A stretch of 5,469 nt of DNA from Euryarchaeota archaeon TMED132 (GCA_002172355.2 NHGH02000031.1:1-5469); one strand, 5' to 3'; positions 1 to 5,469 are shown, numbered from the stretch's first letter. Numbers and translations are program-made. The notes: generated by a model not told the origin, from the letters alone.

Positions 1-278
1 AATAAAAAAGGATTTATTCGTTCTTCCGATTTATCTGAAGGTGAATCTTCAATATTATTATTTATGACTTGAACAGGATACTTTGTTCCTATCATACTAG
101 GATTAAGATCCTTAATTAATTTAGATATACCTATATCACCATAAGCATAAGGATAATTTAAAATTGGTTTTTCATCAATTAATATATTTTGATTTAAAGA
201 GAGATTCGGTATAGCAGGCAACCACTTTTCACCATTCCACAACCACTTACCATCATCGCTTAGTAAGGGTCCGGTCAT
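1..278 (-). CDS. Partial unrecognised protein with N-terminal W-x-W-x-G-x-x-W motif
   Basis: The reverse strand is open from an ATG at 278-276 to the left edge, giving 92 codons plus two bases, so the C-terminus is missing. I do not recognise the family. The protein opens with MTGPLLSDDGKWLWNGEKW, in which W12, W14 and W19 form a compact D-G-K-W-x-W-N-G-x-x-W-x-P motif. Similar short motifs occur at the ends of membrane-associated or signalling proteins in bacteria and, from memory, in many Marine Group II archaeal proteins. The rest of the visible part is hydrophilic and rich in Asn, Ile, Lys and Ser, with no signal peptide or membrane segment, and looks like a linker. The ATG is chosen because the W motif begins right after it. 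No Shine-Dalgarno sequence precedes it, so the transcript could be leaderless, with a TATA-like stretch about 22-30 bases upstream. It diverges from the Nudix-MBL gene. The absence of stops and the motif support a real gene. Confidence 0.6.
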   Translation of the reverse strand, partial: MTGPLLSDDGKWLWNGEKWLPAIPNLSLNQNILIDEKPILNYPYAYGDIGISKLIKDLNPSMIGTKYPVQVINNNIEDSPSDKSEERINPFL

Positions 279-292
279 GTTTATCGAAAAGT

Positions 293-312
293 AATATTTG
301 ATATCAAATGTT
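293..312. promoter_or_regulatory. Palindrome in the divergent promoter region, possible operator
   Basis: ATTTGATATCAAAT at 296-309 is a perfect 14-bp inverted repeat. Skipping one mismatched pair (295/310), the symmetry extends by two more pairs to 293-312. It lies in the only divergent intergenic region of the window, 15 bases upstream of the minus-strand ATG and 52 bases upstream of the plus-strand ATG. It overlaps AT-rich sequence that could serve as a TATA element in either direction. An operator for a dimeric winged-helix or helix-turn-helix regulator is a reasonable inference, but AT-rich palindromes also arise by chance and no regulator gene is visible. Confidence 0.35.
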
Positions 313-349
313 CTAGAGTAACTCACAAGAGTTCAAACCCCTAGGCCTT

Positions 350-354
350 GAGGG
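350..354 (+). promoter_or_regulatory. Shine-Dalgarno-like GAGGG for the Nudix-MBL gene
   Basis: GAGGG lies six bases before the ATG at 361 and is complementary to the usual archaeal 16S 3' end. A second ATG at 356 is out of frame and would give only two codons before TGA, so it is not the start. The match is short, hence moderate confidence. Confidence 0.45.
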
Positions 355-360
355 CATGAT

Positions 361-1872
361 ATGAGCGAAGTACCTGAAGGCGTTGATTTGTCCGGCTTTA
401 CTCGTAAACCACCTCGCCCTACAGCCACTATGACGCTGACTAGAGATGGACCAAAGGGGCCTGAAGTCTTGCTTGGCCTACGTAGCGAAACCATGGCCGC
501 ATTCCCCGGTTATTGGGCGTTTACTGGTGGAGGGGTTTCAAGAGTTGACTCTGCTGCAGTAGAATCGTTTTCTGTACTCGAGGTGGAACATGGAAAAGCA
601 ATAGCATGTATCCTTAGAGAGACCTGTGAAGAGTTGGGTTTAGCACCAAATGGCGACCATGTTATTTCTATAGATGAGAGTGCTAGGTTTGATGTAATTA
701 AAGATAAGACGAATTGGTTACCGCATGCAGAGGATTGTACAATTCCAGTTAATACTGATAACATTAGAATCCTTGGTCATCGAATTACTCCACCTTTTGG
801 ACCGATTCAATTTGATAATGCATTCATTCATTTCCATTGCGGTGATTGGCAAAGTGTACCAGACATCGATCTTGAGCCGCAAACAGAATTTGATGAAATT
901 ATGTGGGCATCTCCAAAAGAAATTCTTGAGCGTTGGTCGAATCATGAAATAAAAGTCGCTCCACCTGTAATATCAATCTTGATGGAATTCATTAGGGTAA
1001 TGAAGTTCTCAAATAATGATATTCAAGAGACTGCAAACAATATCTCCAACCGAAAACCGGGTAGACAATCAATTCTTTTTGCTTATGGTGTTGAAGTTGT
1101 ACCGATTAGAACGGCGACGTTACCGCCTGCTGACCACACCAACTGTTACTTGATTGGCGACCCAGATGGAGATTTCATAATTGTTGACCCTGCTGTTCGT
1201 TATCGTGAAGATATGGAAAATCTTGCTGATGCAGTTGAACGTCATAACGGCCAACCAATCGCTATTGCATTTACTCATTCACATGGAGACCATCTTGCTG
1301 ATATGGATTTACTGAAAGAAGCATTTGACTTACCAGTATGGGGTAGTGATTACACTTCAAAGAGTGTAATATGTGACAGAATCCTAAATGATGGCGATAA
1401 GTTGACACTAGGTAAACAGACTTGGGAAGTACTAATCACTCCTGGCCATCATCCTGGCCATACTTGTTTCCTAAGCGATGCAGGACTTGTAGCGGGTGAT
1501 ATGGTAGCAGGTTTTGGAACGATTCTAATTCCTCCTGGCACAGGAGATATGGATGTTTATATCGAGCAATTAATTCGCTTACGAGAGATAGAGGCGCACT
1601 TATTATTTCCAAGTCATGGTCCAGTGATTGCTTTACCAAATAAAAAATTCTCTTACTACATCAAACATAGAAAATCTCGCCACGATAAGGTACTCGAAGC
1701 GGTTAGAAATGGATTATCTAGTCTCGATGAAATTACTACTAAAGCCTATGATGATACACCAGATGCTCATCCTGGTTTGGCAAAAGACCAAACTCTTGCA
1801 CATCTATTGTCACATGAAAAGCAAGGTCGTTTGTCTAATGATGATTCAAGATGGTATGCAAGCATTGATTGA
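361..1872 (+). CDS. Nudix hydrolase / metallo-beta-lactamase-fold hydrolase fusion
   Basis: This 503-residue cytosolic protein joins two hydrolase domains. Residues about 20-210 are a Nudix domain. FPGYWAFTGGG (48-58) is followed by an insertion and then RETCEELGL (86-94), which carries the metal-binding Glu87, Glu90 and Glu91. The spaced-out Nudix box and the later EFDEIMWASPKE (177-187) recall NUDT19/RP2p-type CoA and nucleotide diphosphatases. Residues about 240-430 are a metallo-beta-lactamase fold with a complete two-metal site: THSHGDH (305-311), PGHHPGH (361-367), GD (379-380) and SHG (418-420). HGPVI followed by YIKHRKSR and a C-terminal winged-helix-like tail (about 435-503) places it near LACTB2/glyoxalase-II-like proteins. 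Both active sites look intact. The substrate is unknown: acyl-CoA breakdown fits both halves, and RNA cleavage is possible because LACTB2 is a ribonuclease. The start is supported by GAGGG at 350-354, six bases upstream. The next gene starts 20 bases after the stop. Confidence 0.9.
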   Translation: MSEVPEGVDLSGFTRKPPRPTATMTLTRDGPKGPEVLLGLRSETMAAFPGYWAFTGGGVSRVDSAAVESFSVLEVEHGKAIACILRETCEELGLAPNGDHVISIDESARFDVIKDKTNWLPHAEDCTIPVNTDNIRILGHRITPPFGPIQFDNAFIHFHCGDWQSVPDIDLEPQTEFDEIMWASPKEILERWSNHEIKVAPPVISILMEFIRVMKFSNNDIQETANNISNRKPGRQSILFAYGVEVVPIRTATLPPADHTNCYLIGDPDGDFIIVDPAVRYREDMENLADAVERHNGQPIAIAFTHSHGDHLADMDLLKEAFDLPVWGSDYTSKSVICDRILNDGDKLTLGKQTWEVLITPGHHPGHTCFLSDAGLVAGDMVAGFGTILIPPGTGDMDVYIEQLIRLREIEAHLLFPSHGPVIALPNKKFSYYIKHRKSRHDKVLEAVRNGLSSLDEITTKAYDDTPDAHPGLAKDQTLAHLLSHEKQGRLSNDDSRWYASID

Positions 1873-1892
1873 TTGCACCCTTTAGCACAGTC

Positions 1893-2912
1893 ATGCCTCG
1901 CAGACTTGTAATCACTAAAGCAGGGTCTCCTTCAGTCCTTGATGTCATTGAAATGGCTATGCCTGAGCCTAGTGAAGGAGAGGTGTGTATTGAGGTTCAT
2001 TATGCAGGAATTAATTTCGCTGATACTCTAATGCGTCTTGGTCTATATCAACCAAGACCACCATTTCCTTTCACCCCAGGCTACGAAGTGAGCGGAATTA
2101 TCCATTCTCTAGGCCGAGGAGTCAAAGGATTCGAAGTCGGACAACGAGTAGTTGCTGCAATGTCTAACGGTGGACAAGCAAGTCATGTTATTTCTACAAT
2201 TGAACGGGTAATTCCTCTGCCTGACGATATGTCTTTAGAAAAAGCGGCCTCTATGCCGGTTACTTACATGACTGCACATCATATGTTACATCATCTTGGC
2301 AATCTAAAACCGACTGATTCTGTTTTAATTCATGGTGGTGCTGGAGGAGTTGGAACTGCTGCCTTACAATTATGTCAATGGGCTGGAATTGAGAATGTTT
2401 GGGCTACAGCGTCAGGACACAAAGCAGACATTATCAAGAAATTTGGAGGTATTCCTATCGATAGACATAACGAAGATTTTGTCAATATAATCAAGCAAGC
2501 GACTGATGGACGTGGAGTAGACCATATCCTAGACCCAATCAGTGGTGAAAACTTGAAGCGAAGCCTCAAGGTTTTGGCAATGGGCGGTAAAGTATACACA
2601 TACGGTATGTCAGCAGCTGCTCCAACCTCTAAACGCTCTCTTCTAAAAGCCTATTTCGCTTGGCGCAAGACTCCAAAACTTGACCCTCTCAAAATGATGA
2701 GCCGTAATCAAGGAATCTTTGGAGTTCATATGGGAACTTGGGATAATGAAAAGGTTATAGCCGAACAACTTGATCGAATTATGGAAGGAATTATAATAGG
2801 AAAACTCGACCCTGTAATAGATTCTATATTTCCTGTTGAAGATGCAGCAAAGGCTCATCAACATATCCATGACGCAAAAAATATCGGCAAGGTACTACTA
2901 AAATTCAAGTGA
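1893..2912 (+). CDS. Zinc-free medium-chain quinone oxidoreductase, VAT1-like
   Basis: This 339-residue protein belongs to the quinone-oxidoreductase branch of the medium-chain dehydrogenase/reductase superfamily, which reduces quinones, enones or other carbonyls with NAD(P)H in the cytosol. The N-terminal GroES-like catalytic domain (about 1-125) carries AGINFADTLMRLGLY (38-52) and PFTPGYEVSG (59-68). The Rossmann domain has the dinucleotide-binding HGGAGGVG (147-154). The Cys/His residues of zinc-dependent alcohol dehydrogenases are absent. YGMS (237-240), KRSL (247-250), IFGVHMG (275-281), IDSIFPVED (309-317) and KNIGKVLL (329-336) closely recall the eukaryotic VAT1 subfamily. Length is normal for the family. 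I start at the ATG at 1893 because MPRRLVITKAGSP matches the usual family N-terminus. A TTG at 1869, overlapping the previous stop, would add eight residues that the family lacks. No clear ribosome-binding site precedes either start, so translation may be coupled to the upstream gene. The physiological substrate is unknown. Confidence 0.9.
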   Translation: MPRRLVITKAGSPSVLDVIEMAMPEPSEGEVCIEVHYAGINFADTLMRLGLYQPRPPFPFTPGYEVSGIIHSLGRGVKGFEVGQRVVAAMSNGGQASHVISTIERVIPLPDDMSLEKAASMPVTYMTAHHMLHHLGNLKPTDSVLIHGGAGGVGTAALQLCQWAGIENVWATASGHKADIIKKFGGIPIDRHNEDFVNIIKQATDGRGVDHILDPISGENLKRSLKVLAMGGKVYTYGMSAAAPTSKRSLLKAYFAWRKTPKLDPLKMMSRNQGIFGVHMGTWDNEKVIAEQLDRIMEGIIIGKLDPVIDSIFPVEDAAKAHQHIHDAKNIGKVLLKFK

Positions 2913-2953
2913 TATAATTCAATAGGAGTCGGCTCTACAAACAACATGAGGGG
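2912..2953 (+). promoter_or_regulatory. Possible TATA element and Shine-Dalgarno site before rqcH
   Basis: The 46-base gap before rqcH contains ATATAATT (2912-2919), which could be an archaeal TATA box giving a leader of roughly 15-20 bases, and a clear GAGGGG (2948-2953) five bases before the ATG at 2959. The Shine-Dalgarno match is good and fixes the start. The promoter is tentative because the TATA-like string overlaps the stop codon of the upstream gene and AT-rich octamers are common here. Confidence 0.45.
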
Positions 2954-2958
2954 ATATA

Positions 2959-5136
2959 ATGAAAGCAGCAATGAGCGGTTTTGATTTACGGGCAATCGCA
3001 CGTGAATTGGATGTTTTCAGTGGCGCTTATGTAAAGAAAGCGTATATGCCTCACTACGAACAAATTGTTTTGAGAATTAATCCAAAAGAGAGCGACCAAT
3101 TTGATTTGGTTTTAGTAAGAGGGGCTCGAATCTATACCTCAAATAGAGATAGACCGATGCCGATGACGCCTCCACCATTTGCTATGATGTTACGTAAACA
3201 CTTGAAGAATGCAAGAATGACCGGAGTTAGACAACTTGGATTTGATCGTGTTTTAGCATTTGATTTTGACACAAAGTTTGGTGAAAGGCATCTATATGTC
3301 GAGGTTTTTAGAGATGGTAACATAATTTTAACCGATGAAGAAGGAATCATAATCCAACCATTAACTCATGCTTCTTATTCAGGCAGAACTTTGAAGAAAG
3401 GCGTAATATATCAACCACCGCCACAGGCACTTGACCCAAATGAAATGGATTTAGAAACTCTAAAAGAAATGTTAGAAAATTCGGACAGGGATTTAGTATC
3501 TACTTTGGGAGGTAAAGCGAATTTGGGTGGAACTCATGCAAATGCAGTTTGTGACCTTGCAGGAATAAAACCTAATATTGATACCAAAGATGCTTCACCC
3601 GAAAAAATCTTGACTTCTTTACAAAAATTATTGAGTGATTTATCTAATAGCAATGGCGGCTATATTTTGCTAAAAACTTCTGAGGAGTTTGATAAAGACG
3701 GTCTGGAAAAACATATTGTTAGTTTAGAAAACAACTCAATTAGAGACCGATTTTTAGAACAACATGCTGTTGAAGCAACCCCTACGTTACTGCCATCTCA
3801 TTCGAAAATGGTAAAGATGGATTTTGATAGTTTATGTCAGGCAGTAGATGCATGGAAAGGAGCGCATGATGCGGGAGCGCTTGCTAGACGTGAAGCTGAA
3901 AAGTTAGATATTGCTGCCCCTGGACGAGGTTTTTCTACCGATGTAGAGCGATTAGAAAGAAGAAAAGCGCAACAAGAAAAGGCTCTCGAAGGCTTTTCAG
4001 TGAAAATTGAAAAACAACAAAAATTGGGTCACATAATACAAAATAATTGGTCGCATGTTGAAAGTTTACTGAGTCAAGTATCTGAATCGGTTGAAAAGAA
4101 CGGATGGAAAGAAACTAAGAAAGCGAGTAAAGAGATTCCATGGATAAAATCAATGAATGCTGCTGAAGGGAGTTTTATCACTATCTTACCTGACGAAGAA
4201 GGAAATCCTACCGGGCCCCAAACAACTCTAATTCTTAGTGAAACTGTACATCAAAATGCGCAACGACATTTTGAAGCGGCTAAAAAACAGAAGGATAAAA
4301 CAAAGGGTGCAGTTGAAGCATTAGAGAATACGAATATCGAGTTAAAGCGGGCCAATAAGAAAGAAAAGAAGGCTGAAGATAGTGGTAAACTCGGTAAAAT
4401 AAAACGCAGCAAAAGACTGTGGTTTGAAAATCATCGCTGGAGTATTACCGCAGGAGGGCATCTTTTAGTTGGAGGAAAAGATGCCAAAGGTAATGATGCA
4501 ATTGTCAAGAAACATCTATCAGGCTCAGACATGTACCTTCACGCCGACATTCATGGAGCCCCAAGTTGTAGCCTAAGGTCCACGCAAGGTTTCGTTATTG
4601 ACCAGCACAGACCAGCTCATATTCCGGACTACATTCCTGCATTCAAAATTGTAGACAAATTAGGTGATGAAAGAATAAATGACGATAAATTGCTTGAAGC
4701 AGCCACTTTGGCACTTTGTTGGAGTCGTGCTTGGGCAAGTGGGGGAGGGCATGGAACTGTTTACTCAGTAAAACCAGCACAAGTTTCCAAAACTGCACAA
4801 TCTGGAGAATATGTCGGTAAAGGAGCATTTATTGTTAGAGGACAAAGACAATGGTTCAAGGATTTAGATGTCAAAATGGGAATCGGCCTTGTCTCGATTA
4901 ACGGTGTGCCACTATTGATGGGAGGCACTCCTGAAAGAATCAAAGAATTATGTCAAAGATTTGCCATCATCTCTCCTGGATTGACTAAGAAAGACAGATT
5001 GGCTAATCGTATTTACAAAAATACAGGACTGATGACTGACGATATTCTATCAATTCTACCCGGGGCTAGTGAAATAATTGAAGATAATGGAATTTTTTCA
5101 CCAGTAAAGGCAAAAAAGATTGATGAAGAAGAATAA
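2959..5136 (+). CDS. rqcH: Ribosome quality-control factor RqcH (NEMF/Rqc2 family)
   Basis: This 725-residue protein is a full-length archaeal member of the NEMF/Rqc2/RqcH (NFACT) family. These proteins bind split large ribosomal subunits carrying a stalled peptidyl-tRNA, and in bacteria and eukaryotes recruit tRNA to add a C-terminal tail that marks the peptide for degradation. Residues 1-150 are NFACT-N, with FDLRAIAREL (8-17), PPFAMMLRKHLKN (72-84) and GFDRVLAFDF (94-103). Asp9 and Asp96-Arg97 correspond to residues required for tailing in yeast Rqc2 and Bacillus RqcH. A helix-hairpin-helix-like segment (about 165-205) follows. Two long charged helices (about 300-378 and 432-475) form the coiled-coil arm, with a small middle domain between them. 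NFACT-R (about 487-635) contains RLWFENHRWSI, VGGKD, MYLHADIHGAPSC (525-537) and VSKTAQSGEYVGKGAFIVRG (609-628). The tail ends in charged residues. No large eukaryote-style NFACT-C domain is apparent. GAGGGG five bases upstream supports the start over the ATG four codons later. No frameshift or missing core motif is seen. Confidence 0.96.
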   Translation: MKAAMSGFDLRAIARELDVFSGAYVKKAYMPHYEQIVLRINPKESDQFDLVLVRGARIYTSNRDRPMPMTPPPFAMMLRKHLKNARMTGVRQLGFDRVLAFDFDTKFGERHLYVEVFRDGNIILTDEEGIIIQPLTHASYSGRTLKKGVIYQPPPQALDPNEMDLETLKEMLENSDRDLVSTLGGKANLGGTHANAVCDLAGIKPNIDTKDASPEKILTSLQKLLSDLSNSNGGYILLKTSEEFDKDGLEKHIVSLENNSIRDRFLEQHAVEATPTLLPSHSKMVKMDFDSLCQAVDAWKGAHDAGALARREAEKLDIAAPGRGFSTDVERLERRKAQQEKALEGFSVKIEKQQKLGHIIQNNWSHVESLLSQVSESVEKNGWKETKKASKEIPWIKSMNAAEGSFITILPDEEGNPTGPQTTLILSETVHQNAQRHFEAAKKQKDKTKGAVEALENTNIELKRANKKEKKAEDSGKLGKIKRSKRLWFENHRWSITAGGHLLVGGKDAKGNDAIVKKHLSGSDMYLHADIHGAPSCSLRSTQGFVIDQHRPAHIPDYIPAFKIVDKLGDERINDDKLLEAATLALCWSRAWASGGGHGTVYSVKPAQVSKTAQSGEYVGKGAFIVRGQRQWFKDLDVKMGIGLVSINGVPLLMGGTPERIKELCQRFAIISPGLTKKDRLANRIYKNTGLMTDDILSILPGASEIIEDNGIFSPVKAKKIDEEE
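5112..5117 (-). terminator. Possible oligo-U terminator for the RGG gene, inside rqcH
   Basis: On the minus strand a run of six T lies 19 bases after the stop codon of the Gly/Arg-rich gene, within the antisense of the last rqcH codons. Archaeal RNA polymerase often stops at short U tracts without a hairpin. Because the two genes abut, any terminator for the minus-strand gene must sit inside rqcH. One T6 tract in AT-rich DNA is weak evidence. Confidence 0.3.
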
Positions 5137-5469
5137 TCAGTTTCTATTACCGCTTCTTCCACGATTTGATCTACCACGATTACTTCTACCTCGGTTATTG
5201 CCGCCACCTTCTGAACGACCACCTTGGTAACCTTGACTGGATTTATTGCTAGGTTTGTAATTTTGACCACGTGCTTCACCGCGATACGACTTACTTGCAC
5301 CACCGCCATCACTAGAGTTGTTTCCTTGGGAATCTCTTGAGCGTCCTCCGCCACCACGGCCTCCGCCACCACGGCCTCCGCCGCCACGGCCTCCGCCACC
5401 ACGGCCTCCGCCACCACGGCCTCCACCGCCACGGCCTCCACCGCCACGGCCTCCACCGCCACGGCCTCC
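5137..5469 (-). CDS. Partial C-terminus of a Gly/Arg-rich (RGG) probable RNA-binding protein
   Basis: The reverse strand is open from the right edge to a TGA at 5139-5137, giving the last 110 residues of a protein whose body lies outside the window. The visible part is entirely low complexity. GGR is followed by eight GGGGR units, then a 67-residue stretch rich in Ser, Asn, Gln, Gly and Arg with scattered Tyr (SYRGEARGQNYKP, GYQGGRSEGGG), then three NRGRS units and a final GNRN. Such basic, disordered RGG tails are typical of RNA-binding proteins such as DEAD-box helicases, RRM proteins and fibrillarin-like proteins, where they bind RNA loosely and can promote condensation. The globular domain is not visible, so I cannot name the family. 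This frame is preferred because it gives a recognisable RGG tail and because its stop falls exactly at the end of rqcH. The third base varies within the repeats while the amino acids stay constant, as expected under protein-level selection. Confidence 0.75.
   Translation of the reverse strand, partial: GGRGGGGRGGGGRGGGGRGGGGRGGGGRGGGGRGGGGRGGGGRSRDSQGNNSSDGGGASKSYRGEARGQNYKPSNKSSQGYQGGRSEGGGNNRGRSNRGRSNRGRSGNRN
5152..5196 (-). repeat. Three NRGRS pentapeptide repeats
   Basis: Read on the minus strand, 45 bases encode NRGRS three times, from 5196 down to 5152. The codons differ between copies (AAC/AAT, CGA/CGT, AGT/TCA/AGC), so the repeat is older and better preserved as protein than as DNA. 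It has the same 15-base period as the GGGGR array upstream in the same gene. Confidence 0.7.
5341..5469 (-). repeat. 15-bp tandem array encoding GGGGR, at least 8 units, open at the window edge
   Basis: Eight complete 15-base units fill 5341-5460, and 5461-5469 is part of another, so the array continues beyond the window. On the minus strand the three units at 5416-5460 are identical (GGCGGTGGAGGCCGT). The next ones read GGTGGCGGAGGCCGT, with one GGCGGCGGAGGCCGT, and the last ends in GGACGC. All differences are synonymous. Each full unit is about 80 percent G+C, in sharp contrast to the AT-leaning surroundings. Unit-length changes would preserve the reading frame. Confidence 0.9.

Noticed and set aside
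331..354. GTTCAAACCC upstream of the first plus-strand gene resembles a tRNA T-loop.
   Set aside because: The flanking bases do not form the five-pair T stem, and no acceptor, anticodon or D arm can be found in the 82-base gap.
718..952. Short open frames on both strands inside the Nudix-MBL gene.
   Set aside because: They lie wholly within a gene with clear conserved motifs, show no recognisable domain or ribosome-binding site, and are expected by chance.
1869..1892. TTG start overlapping the stop of the Nudix-MBL gene, adding eight residues to the oxidoreductase.
   Set aside because: The ATG at 1893 gives the standard N-terminus of the family, and the extra residues have no counterpart in it. 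Translational coupling remains possible with either start.
5093..5098. T6 tract on the plus strand near the end of rqcH as a terminator.
   Set aside because: It lies before the rqcH stop codon, so stopping there would truncate the message. It is explained by the codons for Gly-Ile-Phe-Ser.
5013..5462. A 149-codon reverse-strand open frame beginning with Met and encoding Ala/Val/Glu repeats.
   Set aside because: It reads the GGGGR array in the wrong frame and then runs antisense through the end of rqcH. The in-phase frame gives a sensible RGG tail and a stop exactly at the rqcH boundary; the Ala/Val/Glu frame is a by-product of the tandem repeat.
5341..5469. Tandem array considered as a CRISPR or other non-coding repeat array.
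   Set aside because: Units are 15 bases with no spacers, differences are synonymous in one frame, and that frame encodes GGGGR continuously into a stop codon.

Overview
The window looks like a piece of an AT-leaning archaeal chromosome. The best guess is a planktonic euryarchaeon of the Marine Group II (Poseidoniales) type. The support is indirect: a full-length archaeal-style RqcH/NEMF protein, Shine-Dalgarno-like GAGGGG and TATA-like elements, densely packed genes, and a short tryptophan-rich N-terminal motif (W-x-W-x-G-x-x-W) of a kind I associate with that group. There is no rRNA or other marker to settle the lineage, and no sign of an insertion sequence, prophage, CRISPR array or tRNA.

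Layout. Positions 1-278 hold the N-terminal 92 codons of an unrecognised minus-strand gene that runs off the left edge. An 82-base divergent intergenic region (279-360) follows and contains a perfect 14-bp palindrome. Three genes then run on the plus strand: a two-domain Nudix / metallo-beta-lactamase-fold hydrolase (361-1872), a zinc-free medium-chain quinone-oxidoreductase-like enzyme resembling eukaryotic VAT1 (1893-2912), and rqcH (2959-5136), the ribosome quality-control factor of the NEMF/Rqc2/RqcH family. From the right edge a minus-strand gene comes in (5469-5137). Only its last 110 codons are visible, and they encode a glycine/arginine-rich tail of GGGGR and NRGRS repeats. Its stop codon directly abuts the rqcH stop codon.

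How the genes may work together. The first two plus-strand genes are 20 bases apart and probably co-transcribed. rqcH has its own Shine-Dalgarno sequence and a possible TATA element, so it may be read from its own promoter, by read-through, or both. rqcH clearly acts in translation quality control, and the RGG-tailed protein is probably an RNA binder, so the right half has an RNA/translation theme. The hydrolase and the oxidoreductase look metabolic (CoA-ester or nucleotide clean-up, carbonyl or quinone reduction), although LACTB2-like proteins can be ribonucleases, so an RNA role for the first gene cannot be excluded.

I do not see a clearly new multi-gene system. The points most worth following are the Nudix-MBL fusion, the palindrome between the divergent genes, the synonymously drifting RGG array, and the zero-gap tail-to-tail junction of rqcH and the RGG gene.
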